Assembly: GCA_023974075.1 (NCBI GenBank)
Contig: CM043788.1
Location: 26,347,480-26,411,479 of the forward strand
Source: Chaenocephalus aceratus
Taxonomy: Eukaryota > Chordata > Actinopteri > Perciformes > Channichthyidae
Reading direction: 5' to 3'
Length of the DNA: 64,000 nucleotides
Positions 55,716 to 64,000 of the stretch are shown piece by piece; the first letter of the stretch is position 1; each line of letters begins with the position of its first letter. A model generated the notes under the pieces. It saw only the letters and a list, made by a program, of their open reading frames with translations. It was not told the DNA's origin and did not search any database. Both the position numbers and the translations under genes were made by a program.

Positions 55716-56315
55716 CTCCGGCCCATGGAGCGTGAGATGGGCCGGAGAATCGGAGCAGCGGGAGCGGTACTGCAGTCGCTTTACTGCACCGTTGTGACGA
55801 AAAGGGAGCTGAGCCAGAAGGCAAAGCTCTCTGTCTACCGGGCCATTTTCGTTCCTACCCTCACCTATGGTCATGAAGGATGGGTCATGACCGAAAGAAC
55901 GAGATCGCGGATACAAGCGGCCGAGATGGGTTTCCTCCGCCGGGTGGCTGGTGTCTCCCTTAGAGATAAGGTGAGAAGTTCGGTCATCAGGGAGGGACTC
56001 GGAGTTGAGCCGCTCCTCCTTCGCATCGAAAGAAGCCAGTTGAGGTGGTTCGGGCACCTAGTTAGGATGCCACCTGGGCGCCTCCCTAGGGAGGTGTTCC
56101 AGGCACGTCCAGCTGGGAAGAGACCAAGGGGTAGACCTAGGACCAGGTGGAGGGATTATATCTCTTCGCTGGCCTGGGAGCGCCTTGGGATCCCCCAGTC
56201 AGAGCTGGTTGATGTCGCCAGGGAAAAGAAAGTTTGGGGCTCTCTGCTGGAACTGCTACCCCCGCGACCCGACCACGGATAAGCGGGAGAAGATGGATGG
56301 ATGGATGGATGGATG
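55716..56315 (+). mobile_element. Rex3/RTE LINE, 5'-truncated
   Basis: This 600 bp insertion is flanked by TGTAACTGTT (55706-55715 and 56316-56325). The frame to 56282 encodes the C-terminus of an RTE-type reverse transcriptase: VYRAIFVPTLTYGHEGWVMT, RRVAGVSLRDKVRSS, RWFGHLVRMPPGRLPREVFQ and RPRGRPRTRWRDYIS. It ends in GGATGGATGGATGGATG, the short tandem tail typical of Rex3. The frame is open over its whole remaining length, suggesting a young copy. Confidence 0.9.
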
Positions 56316-57070
56316 TGTAACTGTTTAATGGTGTTATCTTTATTGCTACCCCCCTTCCCCGTCAAAGTATAGTGTTGGTCCACAGTGCAAACGTATTAGT
56401 TTAACAAAATCCGCATCTAAAATGGTGCAGAAACGTTATTTTCCCCTGTGCAATTCCAGTCTCACATCTCACAGCACATCGTCATTAACAAATACAGGAA
56501 ACAGACCGAAAACACTTTATTCCGAGTGTGCTTGCTTTTCTCTTTGAAAGTCATCACATAACGGCATTGTAATACACGGTTCGGCTGCATTACATATTAC
56601 ATATCTGCTGTAGTTCTCTATTTATAGAGCCCTGATGAGAAGACTTCTAGACAAACATGAGGAACTGCCGCCAACACTGGAAACGTGACGTGGATCATAA
56701 ATATATCAACAATTAAACATCTTACATTTCTTTTCACACAATACGTCTCCTTGCAGTATCAACACTAATTCGGCTGACTTTTATATTTGATCCAATTGGT
56801 AGATAGGCTGTATTTACACCATAAAGGTGCACAGCTGATATAAAGGGACACCTAGTGGTTAAAGCATGTTATTGAATTTCATTATTTTTATTATTAGATA
56901 TTAATAGAATCCCTATAAAGTATGTTCATTACTCGTTATTCTCTACTAATAGTTAATTAAAGACTGTATATAATGACAATTTTGCACATCCCTTTCAATA
57001 TTTCAATATTTTCTAAGGTTTATTGACATATCATATAGGCCTACACAACTATGGTGTTGTTCTGCATTGA

Positions 57071-57268
57071 ATGAAAAACTTGGGTCGCAGGTTCCTCAAC
57101 AGTGCATTACAAGACATTTATCAATATTTGTGCATACCTCCAGCAATGTTAACTATGTTGAAGCACTTATTTTAACTGATATTATACATATGTATTATGG
57201 TGGAGGTACACATATTGAAAGATGTCTTGTGATGCACTGTTGAGGAACCTGTGACCAAAGTTTTTCAT
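57071..57268. repeat. ~75-bp-arm imperfect hairpin inside the 3.6 kb element
   Basis: The left arm from ATGAAAAACTTGGGTCGCAG (57071) and the inverse of the right arm, ATGAAAAACTTTGGTCACAG (ending 57268), stay similar for about 75 bp, including GGTTCCTCAACAGTGCAT exactly in both. It could be a small nested foldback or MITE. Confidence 0.8.
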
Positions 57269-60200
57269 CTCCGACCTTGTCAGGTATTGAACAATCAATA
57301 AATAAAGAACACAGAATTATTAAATATAAAACACAGAATTTGTGTGATTATACTAAATGATTTACAAATAAACACCACTGCATATTTACAACTATACACA
57401 TGCTGATGTAACGCAAATGTTTCCAACTTGGGATCAATAAAGTATATCTTATCTTAAGATGATTGATGGCTACTGCCATATTTGCAAAATGTGCCTCTGA
57501 ACCTTGACAAGTGCATGTTTCAGGCTCATCAATGAACAACAAGAGGGGTCACAGACATAAGACCAGCTATTAAATAAAGCTCTTCTGACCTTAGCTGTCG
57601 TGTGGGTATATATTAATGCTGCCCATTATGGGCACAAGCAATTTTCACCCATTTATTAATTATATGTTTTAAATTTGAGTGTTTCCTATCCCCTAAACCT
57701 CCAGGGATGTACACAGTTTAATACTGGCAACTTCTTATTATGGGAAATATGAAAACGTCTTTTAAAACTACAACTCCCAGTAGAGACGTGCCATAGACAG
57801 AGAACATGTTGCGAAACACACAATAGCCAGCATGTGTAGTTCTGGGGACGGGGTGGGGGAGGGGGGACGCGGTGGACCCGTTCAAATCCAGTTTTGGACA
57901 GTCTGCCGTGGTTCCATCCCATTTCAAGTGCTGTTCGACGCTCTGCACACTCTCCAATCACAGAGCTTGAGGACTATCACGGGGTTTGTCAAGCGAAGCG
58001 GAGAGAATACTTACTTCCGGGTATAATATTCTGTAAAGCAAATGAGCTGCTCCGACCCTCGGTCCTGACGGACTCCAACTTGTGTTTATTAATCAAACAA
58101 ATAAATAAACACAAGGATAATTATGTGTTATTGTTGAGTAAATGGAGAATTGCACAGGGGAAAATAACGTATCTATTGTGGTGATTGACATTATTCACCC
58201 ACGGATCTATGGGTTCTGCACGGACATTTGAGTGAGCCGGACTTCCTGTCTCCGCCGTTCTTCGCTTCCCGGGCATGAAGCTGTTTACATGTGTTTTGAG
58301 ATGCTAAATACAAGTCTAGTTTGTACCTTTGATACCCCGCCTCCGACTCCCATCTCTCGGCACCACACTATGCCACAATTAGATGCGGATTTTGTTAAAC
58401 TAATACGTTTGCACTGTGGACCAACACTATACATTGACGGGGAATGGGGGTAGCAATAAAGATAACACCATTAAACAGTTACACAACATAACAGAAATAA
58501 TATCGATAGCAGCGTCCCTAGCAACCACCTTGGTAACAATGAAAACGTTGTATAGACACAATTTCTTGAAGTAATCTTCGTAATAACTAGCAAACTAAAG
58601 ATCATGTACATCCACTGCACACATAATCTGAAGTAACAACTCATATTTCTCGCATCAAATGACATCAAAAGGCATTTTAATGGCCAAACTAACCTTAAAA
58701 TAGGCATTTTCCACCGAGAATAAAACGAATGTCGGCCATGTTTTTTTTTTCTGCAGGGAGAAATGTGAAGATCACGTGACATAGACGCCAGCCATTGAAA
58801 TTAATGGTGAAAAAAAACGTAGGCATCTTACAATTTCAGAGGCGTTTTTGTAGAAATACTACGTCCTACGTTGTGGACCAACGTAGTTATTACACGTTTT
58901 TTATGAGACTGGGTTGGTTTTTACTGAAATTATCAAATAAAGTCAACATTTCACAGTCTTTACTGAGCTGTGTGGAGTTTGTTCAACTTTTAAAAGTTGT
59001 TTGAATGGTGATATACACAGTGATATGTTAAGGACTAACGTTTATAATAAATACATTTGTATTGATTTTAAGATATTTTCATAGTTCATACAATCATACG
59101 TATTGGGATCATTTGTATTAATGTGCACCGGAGGGAGAGGGTGACGAGCATAAGTTTTTTTTTATTTCAATTCCAACTTTGGTCATGAAGAATATGTTTC
59201 TCTGTTGTCCCCGTTCATAAAGCAACAGCATCAGAGCACGGTGCAGAGTCTCTAGATGAGTTTACAGTAGTCCCTCCTTCTTATTATACATCCATGTTGT
59301 AGTCCGCTATAGAAAACTATGGTTTCCATAGTTTCCCCACAGCAGCAGACGCACATTCATGACGTCCACTGGCGCATCATAAACACGTCAGATAGTGAAA
59401 GTACATTCGGATTCTCTAAAGTCTCTTCTCCTAAGTCCTTTTGAATTCTCCTATCCACTATCCCTTAACCCCGTGACGTTTCACTCAGAGGTCAAGGAAT
59501 AGGAGATAGGGTTTGAACTTAGGAGCTGTTTTTTAAACTATCTGACCGCAACCGAATAGTCCATTTAGTTTCGGAACCTTCCCAGCACCATATAGAAAGA
59601 ATATTCTATGGCTCTGAACCTTCCTAACGGAGTGAAATTACCCAGAAGTCCCTCAGTGGCAGCCATGATAAGTGCCGTTCGAATTCTCTAGATGATAGGA
59701 AAGGAGGTTTCATTCAAACTTCCTTTATAACCTCCTTTTACTTAGGAACCACTGGACCTCCCTTGACGAAAGGAGAGGAGAAAATGCTGACCCACAATGC
59801 CTTGCAGCCGCGGCATTTGCAACAACAGTCGGCCGTTCACGGAAACAACCGATTATGACCGAAAAATTATATCATGAAAGTTATGGTGCTTATTATTATT
59901 AATAATAATAATAATAATAATATAATAATAGATTTATTTAGTTATCGCTTTTACAGGTGCTCAAAGACGCTTTACAGATATAGTGAAAAGAAAAGAAAGG
60001 AACAACAAATAAATATATAGTTAAAGTTAAAGTCAAATAATACGAGTTTTTTGAAGGTGGTGAGGACAGTGCAGTCTCTGATAGGTTGTGGGAGTGAGTT
60101 CCAGAGGGAGGGGGCAGCGACGGAGAAGGCTCTGTCCCCCCAGGTCCGGTGATTGATGTGGGTGGGGATGGATAGGAGGTTGGCTTCTGATGAGCGGAGG

Positions 60201-61202
60201 CAGCGGGAAGGGGTGTGGTGGTGAAGCAGGTCTGTGAGGTAGGGGGGGGGGCTGATTGTTGAGGGCTTTGTGAGTAATGAGGAGGACTTTGAAGTTGACT
60301 CTTTGACAGACGGGGAGCCAGTGGAGGTTCTGGAGGACTGGAGTGATGTGGTCTCAGGAGCGGGTGTGGGTGAGGAGGCGGGCAGCAGAGTTCTGGATAT
60401 GTTGGAGTTTATTGAGGAGGTTGGATGGTATGCCGTAGAGGATGCTATTGCAGTAGTCGAGTCGTGATGTGATGAATGCATGAATCAGGGTTTCAGCAGC
60501 AGAGGAGGAGCGTGATGGGCGGAGACGGGCAATGTATTTGAGGTGGAAAAAGGCGGTCCTGGTGATGTGATTGATGTGGTGGTTGAATTTGAGCTGACTG
60601 TCGAAGATGACTCCGAGGTTGCAGATGTGAGGGGGGGGGGATAGAGTGTGGCTGTCAATGGTGAAGTTGAAATTCTCGATGTCTTTGATATGGGATGGGG
60701 GGCCGATGATGATGTCTGATTTGGCACTGTTCAGTTGGAGATAGTTTGTTTGCATCCATGCTTTTATTTCTGAGAGACAGTTGGTGAGAGTGGAGTGTGT
60801 TGTGGGGGTGATGGTTTTTGTTGAGATATAAAGTTAGATGTCATCGGTGTAGCAGTGAAATTGAAGGTTGTGTCGGCGAATTATTTTGCCAAGGGGGAGC
60901 ATGTAGAGGATGAAGAGGAGGGGGCCAAGCACCGAACCCTGGGGGACGCCTTGGGACAGAGGAGCAGTGGAGGAGGTGCAGTTGTTGATGTTGATAAACT
61001 GATGTCTGTCGGTGAGGTAGGATTTCAGCCAGGAGAGTGCAGTGTCGGTGATGTTGAGTGATGATTCGAGGAGGGACAACAGGATGGCGTGGTTGATGGT
61101 GTCGAATGCTGCGGTGAAGTCGAGCAGGATGAGGATGTTCAGGTTGCCGAAGTCAGAGGAGAGGAGGAGGTCGTTTGTGATTTTCAGAAGAGCTGTTTCT
61201 GT

Positions 61203-61489
61203 AAATGGTAAATGGACTACTTATATAGCGCTTTATCCAGTCTTTACGACCCCTCAAAGCGCTTTACATACTACATGTCATTCACCCATTCACACCCATT
61301 CATACAGAGCAGTACCACTTGCTCTAGGACCTAACATTCACACACCGTTGGCCATGCCATCGGGAGCAACTCAGGGTTAAGTATCTTGCCCAAGGATACA
61401 TCGACATGTTGACTGCATGGGCTGGGATCGAACCCACAACCTTCTGGTGGAAAGACGACCGCACTCCCTCGCAGCCACAGTCGCACAGT
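61203..61489 (-). mobile_element. tRNA-derived SINE with L2-like tail, 12 bp target duplication
   Basis: AGCTGTTTCTGT occurs at 61191-61202 and again at 61490-61501, interrupting the L2 sequence. On the minus strand it has a tRNA-like head with box B GGTTCGATCCC (61424-61434), a middle CTTGGGCAAGATACTTAACC, and a tail GTAAAGCGCTTTGAGGGG...ATAAAGCGCTATATAAG resembling L2 3' ends. That tail suggests it uses L2 machinery to move. Confidence 0.85.
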
Positions 61490-61540
61490 AGCTGTTTCTG
61501 TGCTGTGTTTTGATCGGAAACCGGATTGAAATGGCTCAAA

Positions 61541-62114
61541 TGCGGCTTTCACACCAGCGCTTTTCCCTTTCTAGCTCCGAGCGGGAGCTTTTCTGGTTCA
61601 GCTCCGGTTTCCCTTTTCTGCTCCCGCTCTGTTCACACCGCCCAGAGCTGCCGCTGCTGCGTCATGACGTCACCGTTTACGTGCCTGCTTCATAAAATCC
61701 AAACCGCGCGGAAATCATGGCGGAAATCCCTCACATCGTCGACAACAACAACAATGGCCGCTTGTATTGAAGCGCTGTTCGCTTTGATTATCCTCTTACA
61801 AAACGAAATGGAAGGCATCGGACGACTTTACAAGGGACGACTTTACTTGGAACTTTACAAACATCACATGCAAAATGCAAGACTTCTTTGTGGTCTTCAG
61901 CATCTACCTGCCCCCGCCTCGACGTAAGAGAGACGTAAGCGACGCCGCCTCTTAGCTCCGAAGTTCTTGCCTCTGCTCTAGACCGACAATTTTTTGGAGC
62001 TGGAAGTGAACCGGATTCCGGAGCTAAGCCTCTGCGGTGTGAACAGGAAAAAACGGTACTTTTCAGGCTCCAGCTCCGAGCCGGAGCTGAAAACGCATTG
62101 GTATGAAAGGGGCA
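61541..62114. mobile_element. Non-autonomous inverted-repeat element (family I, copy 2)
   Basis: The ends TGCGGCTTTCACACCAGCG and (inverted) TGCCCCTTTCATACCAATGC are flanked by AAA on each side when compared with the intact L2 copy at 43.9 kb. That suggests a 3 bp target duplication, as in PIF/Harbinger elements. Shares ordered interior motifs with 8886-9984. No intact transposase. Confidence 0.7.
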
Positions 62115-63019
62115 AAAGAGGTCATTGGAGCTGAGGTGGGATTTAAGTTGTGAGGCAATGAGGCAACACGTTCAAGTATTTTTGACAGAAAGGGGAGATT
62201 TGAGATGGGCCGGAAGTTGGACATGATGTCAGGTGTGAGTCCAGGTCTTAATTAAGCATTTTAAAAACGTATACGGTAAGTTGCCAAAGTGCTTTGTTTT
62301 GAACGTTCATCAGTATTATAATCAAAAAGAGAAATATGAACGTTAGTTTTCACTGAAATTATCAAATAAAGTCAACATTTCACTGAGCTGTGTGGGGTTT
62401 GTTCAACTTTTAAAAGATGTTTGAATGGTAATATACACGGTTATAGAACGTTAAGGACTAACGTTTATAATAAATACATTTGTATTGATTTTAAGATCTT
62501 TTCATTGTTCCTACAATCATACGTATTGGGATCATTTGTATAAATGTGGACCTGAGGGAGAGGGTGACGACGAGCATACATTTCACTTCCCTTTTTAATT
62601 TAAATTCCAACTTTGGTCATGAAGAATATGTTTCTCTGTTGTCCACGTTCATAAAGCAAAGCAGCAGCATCAGAGCACGGCGCAGAGTCTCTAGATGAGT
62701 TTGCAGTAGTCCCTCGTTCTTATTATACATCCATGTTGTAGTCCGCTGTATAGAAAACTGTAGTTTCTAGTTTCCACACAGCAGCAGACGCACATTTATG
62801 ACCTCCACTGGCGCATCATAAACACGTCGGATAGTGAAAGTGCAGTCGGATTCTCTAAAGTACCGCAGTCTCTTCTCCTAAGTCCTTTTGAATTCTCCTA
62901 TCCAATATCCCTTAACCCCATGACGTTTCACTCAAAGGTCAAGGAATAGACGTTAGGTATGTCCTAACAGCTGATTTTTGGATTATCCGACTGCAACCCC
63001 AGTGTCAACCTATGGCGGG

Positions 63020-63406
63020 TGTCACGTTGCAGGGCTCGAGAGTAATTATGTTTATGAATTGCGTTGGGTCAGATCCCTTTAAAAGGTTCTCGAATATAAT
63101 GTATATTGTACGGACTGGTTATAATGTTGATGTGTTTGTTGTTCAGAGTTTGTTTGCATTTTACAGAGTGTCAGTGTGGGAGAGTGTTGTCTGGTTGGTT
63201 GGGGCTGGAAGAGAGAGGTTCCTAGGGAGAGAGACGCGGGAAATTAGGAGAGAGCTAGCGGGAGACGTGACGGAGAGTGAGAATACGACAGGGTTAGTGG
63301 ATTGTTTTGGCGTGGTTACGGCCAACAGTAACCTGTGATCTGTATAATAAACTCCCGGATAAAAGACAAACTAAGCCTCCCTGTGTTCCTGTAGCGAGAC
63401 GCTACA
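63020..63406 (+). repeat. Possible solo LTR
   Basis: Starts TGTCACGTTGC and ends GAGACGCTACA, giving TG...CA with a short imperfect inverted repeat. It has AATAAA at 63346-63351 about 55 bp before the end. No target duplication, primer-binding site or internal region was found, so the call is tentative. Confidence 0.35.
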
Positions 63407-64000
63407 ATATATGTTCTGGAATACATAGCACTTTTTTGGGTAAACACATCATCAAAAAGTTCCACAACTTTTATTTTTTGGACTCATCTCAAATTGTTTT
63501 CAATTAAAATCAAATGTGTTTTCAGCTTTTACACTTGGTCCTACACAACAACATGGCACACACTAGAGGTGTTTGTTACTATAGTATGGGTGAGGCTATT
63601 GCTCATGTGTACATTCTGGTAGCTGCTGTTCTCTATCAGGGCTACATCATCACAGACATTGGCAAACATGGCATATCTTAAAGTCAAACATGCTAAAAGT
63701 AATGCTTGCAAATGTACATTTAATCTGAATACATTTGTTCCCAGTGGAAACTTGGATAGTTTATTTTTGTAATATGCTTTACCTTTAAGTAAATACAACA
63801 AGACAATTATAATCGGTAAATTAGGGGAGAGTGGGGTAAGTTGAGCCATTTTTTAGTTATGCTGTCCAGCAAGGAGAAATGACACATAGTAAAAATGAAA
63901 ACACACCTATAATTCAGGATGTCTCCTATCAATGGCAATGATAATAATTAATATTTGATCAAGGGCTGTGAAAATATTACTTCTTAAAAAAAAGAAAAGA
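63407..64000. other. AT-rich flank, nothing firm
   Basis: No exon. GGGGAGAGTGGGGTAAGTTG (63825-63844) is a motif I recall as a frequent fish repeat terminus, so a further element may begin here and run past 64000. Confidence 0.3.

Larger units (their letters stand above)
55271..58916. mobile_element. 3.6 kb long-inverted-repeat element, exact 8 bp target duplication
   Basis: The ends are CAACCCAGTCTCAC and (inverted) CAACCCAGTCTCAT. GTTTTTAC occurs exactly on both sides (55263-55270 and 58917-58924), matching the uninterrupted site in related units. The inverted arms are about 550-580 bp each (left 55271-55715 plus 56326-56440; right ~58336-58916). The left arm carries a Rex3 LINE. The centre holds a separate imperfect hairpin at 57071-57268. 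No transposase was found. An 8 bp duplication fits hAT, P or Zisupton-type transposases, but the termini are not hAT-like, so I leave the superfamily open. Confidence 0.8.
54980..59553 (+). mobile_element. Array unit copy C, interrupted by a 3.6 kb element
   Basis: Begins directly after the right terminus of copy B at GAGGTTTCAAACTTCC, so its first ~135 bp are missing. It is split at 55270/58917 by the long-inverted-repeat element and continues to GACCGCAACC at 59553, where copy D begins with no spacer. Confidence 0.75.
59894..62248 (-). mobile_element. L2-clade LINE, 5'-truncated, with two nested insertions
   Basis: Same family as the element at 42.5-44.8 kb. The 3' end is an AAT-rich run with TTTATTTAGTTATCGCTTTT at 59930. 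RT fragments occur at 60834-61079 (PLSQGVPQGSVLGPLLFILY; the YADD position reads YTDD) and 60354-60755 (QTNYLQLNSAKSD; FITSRLDYCNSIL), with a terminal piece to 59972 (RTWGDRAFSVAAPSLWNSLP). A stop in the frame near 60834 separates the pieces. A SINE and a family I element interrupt the 5' half. Confidence 0.8.
59554..62998 (+). mobile_element. Array unit copy D, interrupted by an L2 LINE
   Basis: Starts CGAATAGTCCATTTAG at the end of copy C; the two share one terminus. It has a ~30 bp extra segment near 59583-59613, is split at about 59893/62249 by the L2 insertion, and ends GGATTATCCGACTGCAACCC. Same orientation as A, B and C. Confidence 0.75.

Noticed and set aside
63541..63849. 102-codon minus-strand open frame near the right edge
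   Set aside because: AT-rich, no motif, no splice context.

Overview
The window is vertebrate nuclear DNA, almost certainly from a ray-finned (teleost, probably percomorph) fish. The genes have GT/AG introns and code for vertebrate-type proteins. Promoter-like stretches carry GCTAACGTTAGC-type motifs, and the repeats are those usual in fish: Rex3/RTE and L2 LINEs, hAT and piggyBac-like DNA elements, tRNA-derived SINEs and a Ty1/copia element. I see no bacterial or viral operon structure.

Four protein-coding genes can be rebuilt exon by exon with every splice phase consistent. (1) gamt, guanidinoacetate N-methyltransferase, + strand, 6 exons, 12503-16068, 235 aa. (2) ndufs7, the complex I PSST subunit, - strand, 8 exons, 18427-23395, 219 aa, convergent with gamt. 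(3) A tmem79-like multi-pass membrane protein, - strand, 4 coding exons, 25715-30114, 412 aa. (4) ctdspl3-like, an FCP/SCP-type CTD phosphatase, - strand, 11 coding exons, 34190-51276, 377 aa. Its catalytic DxDxT motif reads D-L-E-E-T and its first intron is about 10.6 kb. The convergent gamt/ndufs7 pair matches the arrangement I recall from human chromosome 19p13.3. That order predicts dazap1 just left of the window, reading leftward from the CpG-rich stretch at 1-950.

Region 1-12 kb holds no assignable gene. It contains two hAT-like elements (1522-2847 with an exact 8 bp target duplication; 5715-7130 with a frameshifted transposase remnant), a 79-unit CA microsatellite, and a TA-flanked inverted-repeat element (8886-9984) whose left end is tandemly duplicated. 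Regions 12-34 kb are gene-rich with small intronic insertions: a TTAA-flanked piggyBac-like MITE and a tRNA-derived SINE in ndufs7.

From 34 to 51 kb, ctdspl3-like introns have accumulated mobile DNA. The last intron holds a hAT MITE. Intron 1 holds a perfect 30-bp-arm hairpin, two L2-type LINEs meeting tail to tail, two BED-finger hAT remnants, and a decayed Ty1/copia element split by another hAT-like insertion.

The end (51.5-63 kb) is the most unusual part. Four head-to-tail copies of a ~1.06 kb terminal-inverted-repeat unit start about 235 bp upstream of the ctdspl3-like start codon. Copy A is split by a 1.5 kb foldback element with subterminal 20-bp tandem repeats. Copy B is uninterrupted. 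Copy C is split by a 3.6 kb long-inverted-repeat element with an exact 8 bp target duplication, itself carrying a Rex3 LINE. Copy D is split by an L2 LINE, itself carrying a SINE and a second copy of the inverted-repeat family seen at 8.9 kb. Most insertions still show target duplications, so their order can be read directly. I found no evidence of a defence system, CRISPR array or gene cluster; the novelty here is in mobile-element architecture and the altered phosphatase motif.
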